Shown: positions 45,252 through 55,013 of the stretch, in pieces | How positions within the stretch are numbered: the stretch's first letter is position 1 | Layout: each line of letters begins with the position of its first letter | NCBI RefSeq assembly: GCF_947241705.1 | Contig: NC_079257.1 | Span: 186,001-250,000, forward strand | Direction: 5' to 3' | DNA length: 64,000 nucleotides | From: Saccharomyces mikatae IFO 1815 | Lineage: Eukaryota; Ascomycota; Saccharomycetes; Saccharomycetales; Saccharomycetaceae | Made by a program: the position numbers and the translations under genes | Notes under the pieces: generated by a model | What the model was told of the DNA's origin: nothing | What the model saw: the letters and a program-made list of their open reading frames with translations, nothing else | Database searches by the model: none

Positions 45252-45512
45252 CTATGATATTTTTTTATAACATGTACAGTAGTGATTTGAAGACTTATTT
45301 TTTACTAGATATGTTAGCCCGTCTATTACTAAAGGGCCCTTGGTCGTTTAACACTTTTTTTTAATTAATAGTAATACTATACACTGTATCTAATAAAACG
45401 ATACTATTTATAAAACCGCTAGATAAAAGACACCAGTCTTCCTCATATGACCTACTTTAAACCCCCACGTGACAAGAATGTTTGATTTGCTTTGTTTTTG
45501 TAAACTCGGTTC

Positions 45513-45911
45513 TTACAGTTCTTGAGAAGCTTTGGCAGTCTTGGCAGATTTCTTTGGCAACAAGTTTTGATGAATGTTTGGCAAGACACCACCTTGAGCA
45601 ATGGTGACGTTACCTAACAGCTTGTTCAATTCATCATCATTTCTGATAGCCAATTGCAAGTGTCTTGGAATGATTCTCGTCTTTTTGTTGTCTCTAGCGG
45701 CGTTACCAGCCAATTCTAATATTTCAGCAGCCAAATATTCTAAGACAGCAGTCAAATAAACCGGAGCACCGGAACCAATTCTTTGAGCATAGTTACCTCT
45801 TCTTAATAACCTGTGAACTCTACCGACTGGGAAAGTCAAACCTGCTTTAGCAGATCTAGATTGGGATGCTTTAGCAGCTGAACCAGCTTTACCACCTTTA
45901 CCACCGGACAT
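45513..45911 (-). CDS. HTA2: Histone H2A (Hta2)
   Basis: This is a 132-residue canonical H2A: basic N-tail ([15 protein letters not shown]), histone fold ([21 protein letters not shown] to the docking domain) and the C-terminal SQEL motif with the Mec1/Tel1 phospho-serine (gamma-H2A). Codons are almost entirely preferred yeast codons, as in a highly expressed gene. It is transcribed away from HTB2 from a shared promoter of about 700 bases, the usual H2A-H2B arrangement. It is convergent with UTP20. Confidence 0.99.
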   Translation of the reverse strand: MSGGKGGKAGSAAKASQSRSAKAGLTFPVGRVHRLLRRGNYAQRIGSGAPVYLTAVLEYLAAEILELAGNAARDNKKTRIIPRHLQLAIRNDDELNKLLGNVTIAQGGVLPNIHQNLLPKKSAKTAKASQEL

Positions 45912-46627
45912 TATATATTATATTTGCGTTTGTTGTTCTTGATTAATTTTGTATTTAAGAAGACAAGATATGTATAAAATATCTAAATATCAAACACAGC
46001 TATAAGAAAAGGGATATTTAGTCAAAGATGGAAAGTAAAAAATTAAAGGAGATACCGTCGTAAACACTTGAAGAGTTAGGACAAAGTACTCTTTCCCATC
46101 CCTTATATAGAATTACTTCCACTTTCAAGAGCCTTATTGAAGTCTGTAGCTACTAGACTATAGACAGAATAGAAAATGAGTAGCGTGTCGCGTTTATGGC
46201 CCCAGATTCATGTGTTCTCTAAAATTCGCATCGCTTAGAGAAATAATTGGAACACCTTACGCGTGAGCTGTGCCCACCGCTTCGCCTAATAAATCACTGT
46301 TCCCAGAATTTCACCCCAAACTCATGGTCACGAGCGCCATTGTGCTCCGGTAAATCGCGTTTACGAGTACAACCAACAAACAACAACGCGTAATGCAATA
46401 ATAGAAGGTCTGTTGTCCTATATAAGGTTATAGGATAGGCCGCCTTTAAATACAGAACTCCTAACAGTTTATATGTGAATATAAATATTAATATTTATAT
46501 ATATACGAATTTGCGTTGAAGTAATTTCTTTTTTCGTTTTTCTTGATACTTAGAATACTCTTTTATCCTTGTCTATTCTATTTTCATCTGTGCAGATACA
46601 AACCAACAACAGCATTCTCTACAAATA
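45912..46627. promoter_or_regulatory. HTA2-HTB2 divergent promoter with Spt10-type UAS sites
   Basis: Two perfect copies of the histone UAS RTTCCN6TTCNC occur: GTTCC...TTCAC at 46299-46314 on the plus strand and its complement form GAGAA...GGAAC at 46238-46253. A one-mismatch copy lies at 46214-46229. They cluster midway, as expected for S-phase activation by Spt10 and SBF. TATA-like runs flank each gene. I could not find a clear NEG element, which fits the HIR-independent behaviour reported for this locus in S. cerevisiae. Confidence 0.75.
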
Positions 46628-47023
46628 ATGTCCTCTGCTGCTGAAAAGAAACCCGCTTCTAAAGCTCCTGCTGAAAAGAAACCTGCTGCTAAAAAAACAG
46701 CTACTTCTGTCGATGGTAAGAAGAGATCTAAGGCTAGAAAAGAAACCTATTCTTCTTACATTTACAAAGTTTTGAAACAAACTCATCCAGACACTGGTAT
46801 TTCTCAAAAGTCCATGTCTATTTTAAATTCTTTTGTTAATGATATCTTTGAAAGAATTGCCACCGAAGCTTCTAAATTGGCAGCTTACAACAAAAAATCC
46901 ACCATTTCTGCCAGAGAAATTCAAACGGCTGTTAGACTAATCTTACCTGGTGAATTGGCTAAGCATGCTGTATCAGAAGGTACTAGAGCTGTCACCAAGT
47001 ACTCTTCCTCTACCCAAGCCTAA
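46628..47023 (+). CDS. HTB2: Histone H2B (Htb2)
   Basis: This is a 131-residue H2B with a lysine/alanine-rich tail ([22 protein letters not shown]), histone fold ([28 protein letters not shown] and onward) and the C-terminal helix ending [12 protein letters not shown]123, the Bre1/Rad6 ubiquitination site that leads to H3K4 and H3K79 methylation, lies there. Codons are highly optimised. It is paired with HTA2. Confidence 0.99.
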   Translation: MSSAAEKKPASKAPAEKKPAAKKTATSVDGKKRSKARKETYSSYIYKVLKQTHPDTGISQKSMSILNSFVNDIFERIATEASKLAAYNKKSTISAREIQTAVRLILPGELAKHAVSEGTRAVTKYSSSTQA

Positions 47024-47274
47024 ACTGTTTTCTTAGGTTTGTTAGGTTTGTCATATATTTTTATTAGTGGCATTTTTGATATATTGTAACATAAGGGTTC
47101 TGTTGTGCAGGTATGATTAGAAGGGTCTAGTCTATCTACCTCCCGAAGGGAGTTGTATAAATGTATATATATAACTTTATAACAAAAAAAATGGTAAAGA
47201 AATTAAAAACAGTTATTGCTAAAGTGTTAAACTCTTCTAGAAAATATCCTATTAAAGTTTACTACACAGGCATT

Positions 47275-47589
47275 TCATTTAGCTATTTTTTTTAGAACGA
47301 TATCAATCTTATCTTGGGCAGTTTGATGCTTATCAGTTCTAGTCCCAACACGAATGTCAGTGTGCACTCTAACATACCCTTTTTCATGACCGTATTCATG
47401 AATTTCGCCAATCAAACCCATCACTTCATCCCAAGGTCCCTCAATTGTTGTACCAGCGCTGTGTAAAGTACTCTTCAATGGGCTTTCTCTGATTTTTTTT
47501 TGAATCAGTGCAACAAAATCAGATATACTAGCAGAATCGGTCCCAATAGGGACCATACACACATCAGCTAAACAAAATATCTTAGGCAT
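47275..47589 (-). CDS. ECM15: UPF0045/MTH1187-family protein Ecm15
   Basis: This is a 104-residue protein of the MTH1187/YkoF-like thiamine-binding family, known as Ecm15 in yeast and named from a cell wall screen; its exact role is unclear. The visible family text is [20 protein letters not shown] at the start, then [18 protein letters not shown], and [14 protein letters not shown], in a single ferredoxin-like domain. I chose MPKIFCLAD; two codons further upstream lack an ATG. Length equals the S. cerevisiae protein. It is the last gene on the left arm before the centromere. Confidence 0.94.
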   Translation of the reverse strand: MPKIFCLADVCMVPIGTDSASISDFVALIQKKIRESPLKSTLHSAGTTIEGPWDEVMGLIGEIHEYGHEKGYVRVHTDIRVGTRTDKHQTAQDKIDIVLKKIAK

Positions 47590-48042
47590 TTTCAAACTTA
47601 GGTTTATTTGATTTACAGACTCGTGATCACAAAAGTAGTTACAATAAATCCTAACGCTTGGTCTTAATTCTTGATCTTAACTCTTTATTTTCCTTTTGAA
47701 GATGTCATTGAGTCCCTTGTTATAATATTCTGTTTTTTATGAGGACGGAGTGTGGGTGTGACTGAACCGAACTACATTGAAAAGGGAATGTGAAAGAGCC
47801 ATACGATATAAACGATGAGTTGAGAAAAACTGGATTCAAGAATTGTTTGTGACATAAAGTTGAACGTTGGACTTCTATAATGGTGCGTGTAGTATTTTCT
47901 TATCTTAAACAACAATAATTAGTAATATTTTATTATATTTTTCCTTTTAAAGAACTTGGATTAGCGGGATATTTTTTTTTTTAAATTAAAACTTTTATTC
48001 CCAATATAACTAAACGTAAAAAGAAGCTTTAAAGATACAAAC
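47590..48042. other. ECM15 upstream spacer
   Basis: This holds the ECM15 promoter, then T-rich AT sequence (47930-48000) ending in an origin core match. There is no gene. Confidence 0.5.
48011..48021 (-). other. Candidate replication origin core near the centromere
   Basis: TAAACGTAAAA is the complement of a full WTTTAYRTTTW match. To its left, where B elements would lie for this orientation, is a very AT-rich stretch with a T10 run. It sits about 0.86 kb from the centromere, and S. cerevisiae has an early origin close to CEN2 as I recall. Confidence 0.4.
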
Positions 48043-48424
48043 TGTTGATAATTAGTTGTTTAGTAAGTTATAATAATTAAGAATAAGACGTTTCTTCTTA
48101 ATTTATACAAGAGAGGTATATAAAACACACGCTAGTTGATTATATTCAAGCCAATGATTCAGACACAACTCGGAACATGTTTGATAAAATTTTTATGATA
48201 ACTCATCTTCTTATACAATGAGTTCTGAACAAGTAACATATCTTTATCTTACTAATGCAAAAAATTCCATTATTAGAATTTGCGTACTCCAATTTAATTG
48301 GTATCATCATAAGAATGTTTGTATTCATTTACCCAACATTATTAGTATTATGTTAAAGAATGTTTGTCATCAACTACTCCAATTTATACGAATAAATGTA
48401 TAGTAGTAATCACTTATTCCAACA
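48043..48424 (-). mobile_element. Solo LTR of Ty4/Tsu4 type near the centromere
   Basis: This is the longest of the three copies of this family here (382 bases), reading TGTTGATAATTAG at the left and TTATTCCAACA at the right. The flanks CAAAC and AAAAC look like an aged target duplication. No tRNA is within view, unlike the other two copies. It is a fossil LTR without an internal region. Confidence 0.8.
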
Positions 48425-48877
48425 AAAACTATGTAAATTTAACTGATGAGTAATCCAATTGAAAAAAATCAGAAATCAAAGGTTTCATTTTAAAGAATGT
48501 CCACAATTCGTACAGAATTTGAGAAATTTAGTGACATTTCCTAAGATAATACAAAAACTACTGAATACAACAGAATCCGTTAATGACTCGTTTGTTAAGT
48601 GCAAGAAATTCGCAAATTTAAACCCTTTTAAAATATAATGGAAGTACTACCACCAATTTTACACACGACAAATTTTAGCTATATCTTTGAATATTGGAAG
48701 ACACTAGTATAATAATCAATATCATATGGTTTTCTTAATAGTAGGTAAAGCATGAGCTCAAGAAAAAACTAGGTGTTTTACTTCGTGTCATGAATTTCAA
48801 TTAGTATTCTTTCTTTTTTTGAATACATAATGATATATTTTCAATAATGAATATAATAAAGCGTAGCTACATAACAA
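48425..48877. other. Left pericentromeric spacer
   Basis: This AT-rich sequence lies between the LTR and CDEI. There is no gene and no named site that I can support. Confidence 0.5.
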
Positions 48878-48995
48878 GTCACATGACAATTTAAAAGAAA
48901 TTATATAAATAATTCTATGCTTATAAAAAAATATTAAAATTAATTATTTTTGAAAAGTGTTAAAAAATATGTTTTTGAGCTCCGAACTAAAATTT
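48878..48995 (+). other. CEN2: Point centromere (CEN2 equivalent)
   Basis: CDEI is GTCACATG (48878-48885), a perfect RTCACRTG site for Cbf1. CDEII is the next 84 bases (48886-48969), about 90 percent A+T with A and T runs. CDEIII is at 48970-48995: TGTTTTTG, then the essential CCGAA core (48982-48986), followed by CTAAAAT, the CBF3 binding site. Spacing and length (118 bases) fit Saccharomyces point centromeres. It lies between ECM15 and NTH2, exactly where CEN2 is in S. cerevisiae. Confidence 0.96.
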
Positions 48996-49598
48996 TGTTT
49001 TAGTTTCTAGTAGATAGAAAATTTAGAATAGATATTGTGCGGGTAATGAAATACTGGACAAATATTTTGAGCGCACTCTCTGACATTTTCTTTTTATTTA
49101 GTAACGAGGTTGTAATAGTGTTTTCGGTGAAGAGCATTTCGAGAAATGGAAAATCCGAAATATTCAGGGTGTTCTCTATCGCTCTTTCTATTTAACAGTC
49201 CTGAGCAAAATTGATATATCCATTTTATCACCTGAAAATGGTAAATTTCTCAGTTCGAGGTCTCACTATAACAATATGCTCCATTCTTATGAAACTATCA
49301 AGGCGTCTGAACTAAAGAACTCCGTTCAAACCTTCAAAAAATAGAGAGAATACTAGTAACAACAATTGATACCTCGAGTTTGTATACCTAAGAAAAAAAG
49401 CCCTAATTGGGATGAAATCTGAAATACTCCTCTCCAATAGTCAACAATTACAAGGCTTCTTTCCCTATTACTTTACAGTGTCTTATTATTAAATCTATTT
49501 TCTTAACTGCAAATTGTCTCAAATATTGTCAACCTAATTTTATAACTTAATGATGAAAGGAAAGATATAATAGATATGTAACTACATATATCATCATA
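48996..49598. other. Right pericentromeric spacer
   Basis: This stretch holds the NTH2 3' end. A perfect Reb1 site CGGGTAA lies at 49040-49046, only 45 bases beyond CDEIII. There is no gene. Confidence 0.55.
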
Positions 49599-51941
49599 TT
49601 AAAGGTAGTATAATTTTCTCTCGGATGGTTTTAAACTATTGAAAAATGGAAGTGGCGGACTACAAGCAGCGAGAGCTCTTCTTGCATGATTGTTCATGTA
49701 CTTCAATCCGAGCAAATAACTTGTGTTAACCCAGCCAAAACCTTCTGTAGCAACGCCCTTGAAATCGGCACCTTGGTTGCCATATTCTGCATCAACGCGA
49801 TGCGGATCAGTTCCTCTTGTTACATCATATTTTTCTACTACCATTCCGTTATAGTCAACAAATGATTTTGTAATCATGTATAGCCACCTATAAGCTAACC
49901 TTGTAGCCACTTGTTGATAACCATATGCAGATAAGCCTTTCCAAGCTAATATTTGATGAGGTGCCCAGCCAAAAGGATAGTCCCATTGCCTGATCGGTCT
50001 GTCAATAGATATGGGGCCTCTTGATTTCTCTGTGCACGCAACCAATCCACCAAGCATTTCTAACTGAGGAAGAACTTTCTTTACTGTAATTTTTGCTTGC
50101 TCTTCAGTAGCAAGACCGGCCCATAGACACCAAAAGGTCGTTGCAGACTCATATGACGTTCTACATTTTAGTTTGGTATTATAATCGAAGAAAAAGCCTG
50201 ATTCTTCGTCCCACATATACTCGTTAACCTTTTCCTTTCTTGTTTCAGCTAACTGCTTCCAATGCTCAGAATTGGTTACCGTCCCATCGTTCTCATCTTT
50301 AAATTCATCACCGAAATATTCTTCAATAACGTTAGCGATATCGACTTCATATTTATAAAGCAAAGAGTTCAAATCAACTGTTGCTAAATAAGCACATACA
50401 CCTTCAAACCTATATGTTGTGTCATGTCCTGACTCTCTCACAGCACGGTCATGCAGGAAAAATGCGTCAAGTTTAGGCTCTTTAATTATACCTTCGTTAT
50501 AAAGGTGTCTAAGCTTTTCCAGAGAAACATTGTACTTCTCAGCATACGGTAGTAATATAGTATCGAAGTGATCGGGTTCAGTTTCTGGAGGGATACCAAT
50601 ACCATCGGGATGGTAACGAGAAAGCCCCGTGATAGGATCCAGCCTGGGACCAGAAGTCCATACTTCTTTATATTCTTTAATAGCAGCTCTGAATGCTCGT
50701 TTAAGAAACTGTATGGCGTTTGGATTGTTTTCACCTCCTATCTTTTCAAACACGAGCAGAGCCATATCAGTTAGGAAAGGAGGTTGAGACCTGCAAAGAT
50801 AATAACTTCTGTTTGCATTCAAAATCTTACTATAATGGTCAATTTCAAATATAAAATGCTCCACCATACCTCTCGCAACGTCAACCTTATTACTTTCTAT
50901 GAGTCCCAGCGCCATCAAGTATGAATCCCAGCCATACAATTCATTGAACCTACCGCCAGGTACCGCATAAGGATAACCAACTAGAGACCTTTCACCAGTA
51001 GATGGGTTCACGTGCTCTTCCATAGCTAACGCTAATAATCCTGGTGTGTCATTTAAAGATTTAACGTATTCTGCGGTAATGTCTTTTGGTAGGTATTCAA
51101 CTTCCAGTTTCAAGGATGGGTTCATTTGAGATGCCTGAATATAAAATTCATACTGATCTGGGCAGTTATATGGAACATAAATTCTTGGATTTTTAGCACC
51201 TGGCGTATCTATTTTTGAGTCCCTAGCAATTTCTGCAATATTATAAAGATCAACTCTTCTAGTTAAATTCTTCCAAAATTGAGTGGATATCAATCTTGAT
51301 AATCTATCGACTGGATTTTCATTTATACGTGCCTCATCCAGAAATATTTGATGTCTTCCGAAACTTTTTGCAATGGTCAGTTCTTGCAACAGGTTGGAAA
51401 GCATATATGTTCCTCTAACATTTACATGCTTGAAGCCGTTGGAATTTGCCGTTCCGACTTTAATAACTTTGGGACCAGTATCTTCTATAGTAATTTGGTG
51501 GTTTTTGTCCGTGTCTTCACTGGCCAGTAGCTCATCTAACGCGAGGTCTACATTATCGATATAGAATCTACGATTCCCTTGGCTACTGAGGAAACTGTCG
51601 TCTTCAGAACCCCTCCTTTTCAATGTATAGTCCTTCATGCCATTTTTGAAGTCAGAAACTTTATTGAAAACACTCATAGTTCTGGTTCTATTAAGTCTAT
51701 GGATTTTTGACTGTTTTCTCGGGTCTGTTATTGGTCCATAATAAATATCTGCATTGGAGAACGGGTCAAAATACTCATGCATAGAGGACAACCGCCGGTG
51801 ATGTCTTCTGCCGCCTTGTTGTCCCTCCTCTTTCAATGCTCGCTGTTCTGAACCACTTGAAAGCGGCTTTATGTTACCTTCACTATTATTACCATCGGAT
51901 TGAGGATTTATTTCCGTTACTTTTGCTAAAAAATCTACCAT
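49599..51941 (-). CDS. NTH2: Neutral trehalase Nth2
   Basis: Nth2 is a cytosolic GH37 trehalase cutting trehalose into two glucose, a paralog of Nth1. The 780-residue protein has both trehalase signatures: [14 protein letters not shown] near 327 and [12 protein letters not shown] near 650. The N-terminal regulatory part holds PKA-type sites (RRLSS at 49-53, RKQS, RTRTMS at 85-90, KRRGS), which in Nth1 recruit 14-3-3 proteins, and a calcium-binding-like loop [12 protein letters not shown] at 143-154. Synteny next to the centromere decides for NTH2 over NTH1. Length is the same as in S. cerevisiae. A CCCCT stress element lies about 20 bases upstream. Confidence 0.95.
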   Translation of the reverse strand: MVDFLAKVTEINPQSDGNNSEGNIKPLSSGSEQRALKEEGQQGGRRHHRRLSSMHEYFDPFSNADIYYGPITDPRKQSKIHRLNRTRTMSVFNKVSDFKNGMKDYTLKRRGSEDDSFLSSQGNRRFYIDNVDLALDELLASEDTDKNHQITIEDTGPKVIKVGTANSNGFKHVNVRGTYMLSNLLQELTIAKSFGRHQIFLDEARINENPVDRLSRLISTQFWKNLTRRVDLYNIAEIARDSKIDTPGAKNPRIYVPYNCPDQYEFYIQASQMNPSLKLEVEYLPKDITAEYVKSLNDTPGLLALAMEEHVNPSTGERSLVGYPYAVPGGRFNELYGWDSYLMALGLIESNKVDVARGMVEHFIFEIDHYSKILNANRSYYLCRSQPPFLTDMALLVFEKIGGENNPNAIQFLKRAFRAAIKEYKEVWTSGPRLDPITGLSRYHPDGIGIPPETEPDHFDTILLPYAEKYNVSLEKLRHLYNEGIIKEPKLDAFFLHDRAVRESGHDTTYRFEGVCAYLATVDLNSLLYKYEVDIANVIEEYFGDEFKDENDGTVTNSEHWKQLAETRKEKVNEYMWDEESGFFFDYNTKLKCRTSYESATTFWCLWAGLATEEQAKITVKKVLPQLEMLGGLVACTEKSRGPISIDRPIRQWDYPFGWAPHQILAWKGLSAYGYQQVATRLAYRWLYMITKSFVDYNGMVVEKYDVTRGTDPHRVDAEYGNQGADFKGVATEGFGWVNTSYLLGLKYMNNHARRALAACSPPLPFFNSLKPSERKLYYL

Positions 51942-52370
51942 TATTCGAGTTATATGCAGGTCCCCTTAATATACTAAGTATAAACTCACGCCTGCGTCAA
52001 ATGATACCTGAAAAGGAAGATTATAAAACTATAAATAAAAAATTGAGAAATATAGAGTATCGATTTTCAATCGAAACAACTCCCACAAGCACGAGAATGC
52101 ATGTAGTACATATTACTCAAAGAATTACTTCCCTGGGAGGTAATTGTAAATCCTATCCGCTTTATATAATTTAGTGGAACTGACACGCCGCTCGGAAAAA
52201 CTGAACTTCAAATTACCCCGCGCGGAGATTTGCGTTAAACTCTATAAAGATGCGTGAATTTCTATTCAGTTACTTATTACTATTATTGATTGATCTTTTG
52301 CCAATCTACTTATCTTGCTCATTACTCTATAAATATTTATGCCATGTGGTAGGAAAAAATGCAGGCTTTC
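51942..52370. other. NTH2 upstream spacer
   Basis: These 429 bases hold the NTH2 promoter, with a stress element CCCCT at 51962-51966 and a GC-rich patch (CCCCGCGCGG near 52217), and the RER2 3' end. A short plus frame of 86 codons running into RER2 is not credible. Confidence 0.5.
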
Positions 52371-53231
52371 TCAATTCAACTTCTTTTCTTTTAAGTCGAT
52401 GGGATCTCCACAGGTTTCCTCGTCATAATCACCTTCCTCTAATCGGTACTCTTTATTTAAAAAGGATTTGTGAAACGAAAATTTTAACAAGATCCACACC
52501 ATCCGTATAGGTCCAAATTCTGGCCACAAACAATCAAGCAATTCAATGCGAACGCCCTTATTCGATGCCTGCCATATCAAAAAATCACTCAATCTAGAAA
52601 CACCACTTGTCCTAATCAACAAATCTAAAGGTGGAACCCCGGCCGTATAAAGATGCGATTCCAATGCACTTTCATCTATAATGGCACCTTCCTTATGTTG
52701 AACTATTGTTTCTTTCATAGCATGTAAGATTTCTTCCCTGCCTGTATATGGGAAGCAAATATTTAACGTGGCTCTTTTATTATTCTTTGTAGTTTCTACA
52801 GCCACTCGAACATCTTCCAAGAGAGACTTATCCAATAAAGAAAGATCTCCAATGATTTTAATGCGTACCCCGTATTTACAAGCCAATTCTCCACGTTCTG
52901 TGATTTGTCGTATCCTTTCACGCGCTAAAGTCATCAATGATTCAACTTCACGTGAACTTCTCTTGAAATTTTCGATCGAAAAAGCGAACACTGTAGCTGT
53001 ATCAACCCCTGCTTCATAACAAAGTTCTAAGATTCTACTCATACTAACAAATCCTGCCTCATGACCCTCTTTTACGTCCATTTCTTTCTTTCTGGCAAAT
53101 CTCCTGTTTCCATCCATAATGAACCCAACATGTTTAGGCACGCAATTGGACACACGCAATGTACGCGAAAAGATGTTTTTTGTCCACTTTAAAACAAATG
53201 AATGACCCGGTATACCACTATCCGTTTCCAT
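52371..53231 (-). CDS. RER2: Dehydrodolichyl diphosphate synthase Rer2
   Basis: Rer2 is the main cis-prenyltransferase making dolichol for glycosylation, acting on lipid particles and the ER with Nus1. The 286-residue protein shows [16 protein letters not shown] (catalytic Asp near 40), [26 protein letters not shown] and the C-terminal [15 protein letters not shown] near 207, all hallmark UPP synthase-family motifs. It is divergent from COQ1, another prenyl-chain synthase of the opposite stereochemical class; the two are neighbours in S. cerevisiae too. Confidence 0.96.
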   Translation of the reverse strand: METDSGIPGHSFVLKWTKNIFSRTLRVSNCVPKHVGFIMDGNRRFARKKEMDVKEGHEAGFVSMSRILELCYEAGVDTATVFAFSIENFKRSSREVESLMTLARERIRQITERGELACKYGVRIKIIGDLSLLDKSLLEDVRVAVETTKNNKRATLNICFPYTGREEILHAMKETIVQHKEGAIIDESALESHLYTAGVPPLDLLIRTSGVSRLSDFLIWQASNKGVRIELLDCLWPEFGPIRMVWILLKFSFHKSFLNKEYRLEEGDYDEETCGDPIDLKEKKLN

Positions 53232-53470
53232 ACCTTCTTTCTATCTCTGTCTACCCTATATATGCTGTTTTGGTTCTATTGAAAACTGTCATTATTAGGA
53301 AAATTTTTTTTCTTCATTCTATAGTATTTGTTGGCATCTTCGGGAAATGCCCGAGCGAGGGTAACAGGTTTAAGGGATTAGAAGATTAAAGTAAGATACA
53401 TTATAATCTGTATAGACCTTTTACCATACAAGAAGAGAACCAATTAGCACGAATTGAGTACAATAGGACG

Positions 53471-54892
53471 ATGTATCAAAGGTCTGGGGTTACTCATTAT
53501 ATTAGATTGCTTTCTCCTCGAAGATGCCGCCTTAAGTCCTCGTTTGCAGTTGCTTTAAACGCCGCCAGTAAGTTGGTAACTCCCAAGATTCTTTGGAATA
53601 ACCCCATATCATTAGTCTCGAAGGAGATGAACACACTAGCCAAAAATATAGTTGCTTTGATTGGCTCAGGCCACCCAGTGCTCAACAAAGTTACGAGCTA
53701 CTATTTTGAAACAGAAGGCAAAAAAGTACGTCCTCTGTTAGTGTTGTTGCTCTCGAGAGCACTTTCTGAAATTCCTTTAACAGAAAGAAATCACTTTAAA
53801 ATTGACACCTCAGATGTTCCTGAGGACCCCATTTACTCCAAACCGAGTCAAAACCAACTATTTCAGCGTCCTTCAAATAGCATCTCCCCTCTTCATATCC
53901 TTCACGGTATTAAACCACTAAATCCCTTGACAAAGGGTCCGGAGCCCTTGCCAGAGGAAAATTTTGACAGAAAAAGAGGTATTTTACCCAAACAGAGAAG
54001 ATTAGCAGAGATTGTAGAGATGATCCACACTGCGTCTTTACTTCATGACGACGTTATTGATCATTCTGATACAAGAAGAGGAAGACTAAGCGGTAATGCT
54101 GCTTTCACCAACAAAATGGCAGTTCTAGCTGGTGACTTTCTTTTAGGAAGAGCAACAGTATCAATTTCAAGATTACATAACCCTGAAGTTGTGGAACTGA
54201 TGTCTAATAGTATTGCAAACCTTGTTGAAGGTGAGTTCATGCAGTTGAAAAATACCTCCACTGATGCGGACATAGAAACAATTGAAAATGGTCACAAACC
54301 ACTTCCAATTCCCTCCAAAAATCTTGAAGTTAAAGAGCATGAATTCCGTGTTCCTAGTCGCCAACAAGGGCTGCAATTATCTCATGATCAACTGATAGAA
54401 ACTGCATTTGAATATTACATACACAAGACATACCTAAAGACGGCTGCTTTAATATCAAAATCTTGCAGATGTGCTGCTATTCTATCTGGAGCATCGCCTG
54501 CTGTTATTGACGAATGCTATGATTTCGGTAGAAACCTTGGTATATGTTTTCAGCTCGTAGATGATATGCTTGATTTTACTGTATCTGGAAAGGATTTAGG
54601 GAAGCCGTCAGGTGCAGATCTAAAACTAGGTATTGCTACAGCACCAGTTTTATTTGCATGGAAAGAAGATCCATCCTTGGGCCCATTAATTTCACGCAAT
54701 TTTTCAGAAAGTGGCGACGTTGAGAAAACTATTGCTTCTGTTAGGCTGCATAATGGTATAGCGAAGACGAAGGCACTGGCAGAGGAATATAGAGACAAGG
54801 CCTTACAGAATCTACGAGATTCTCTTCCTGATTCTGATGCCCGGTCTGCCCTAGAATTCTTAACTAATAGTATATTGACAAGAAGAAAGTAA
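53471..54892 (+). CDS. COQ1: Hexaprenyl diphosphate synthase Coq1
   Basis: Coq1 builds the six-isoprene tail of ubiquinone in the mitochondrial matrix. The 473-residue trans-prenyltransferase has a basic presequence (MYQRSGVTHYIRLLSPRRCR). It also has KVRPLLVLLLSRAL, the first aspartate-rich motif LLHDDVIDHSDTRRG (Asp near 193) and the second, QLVDDMLDF (near 362), followed by GKDLGKPSGADLKLG. A family-typical insert (about 110-165) separates the early helices. Length equals S. cerevisiae Coq1. Start is the first in-frame ATG. Confidence 0.97.
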   Translation: MYQRSGVTHYIRLLSPRRCRLKSSFAVALNAASKLVTPKILWNNPISLVSKEMNTLAKNIVALIGSGHPVLNKVTSYYFETEGKKVRPLLVLLLSRALSEIPLTERNHFKIDTSDVPEDPIYSKPSQNQLFQRPSNSISPLHILHGIKPLNPLTKGPEPLPEENFDRKRGILPKQRRLAEIVEMIHTASLLHDDVIDHSDTRRGRLSGNAAFTNKMAVLAGDFLLGRATVSISRLHNPEVVELMSNSIANLVEGEFMQLKNTSTDADIETIENGHKPLPIPSKNLEVKEHEFRVPSRQQGLQLSHDQLIETAFEYYIHKTYLKTAALISKSCRCAAILSGASPAVIDECYDFGRNLGICFQLVDDMLDFTVSGKDLGKPSGADLKLGIATAPVLFAWKEDPSLGPLISRNFSESGDVEKTIASVRLHNGIAKTKALAEEYRDKALQNLRDSLPDSDARSALEFLTNSILTRRK

Positions 54893-55013
54893 AGTTCGAA
54901 AGGCATAGGAAAACTAAAAAGGCAAAGATCATAGTATCAGATTATTATATAATTCTATATGTAAATAGTTTCTAATTCTTTAAAGAAAGAAAAAGGTTCA
55001 CAAAATTTGCGAG

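Noticed and set aside
48218-48403. 61-codon frame near the centromere
   Set aside because: It lies wholly within the Ty4/Tsu4-type LTR and has an AT-driven composition.
52250-52510. 86-codon frame with a hydrophobic start, MREFLFSYLLLLLIDLLPIYLS
   Set aside because: It looks like a signal peptide but overlaps the RER2 3' coding end antisense and ends without a domain; probably chance.
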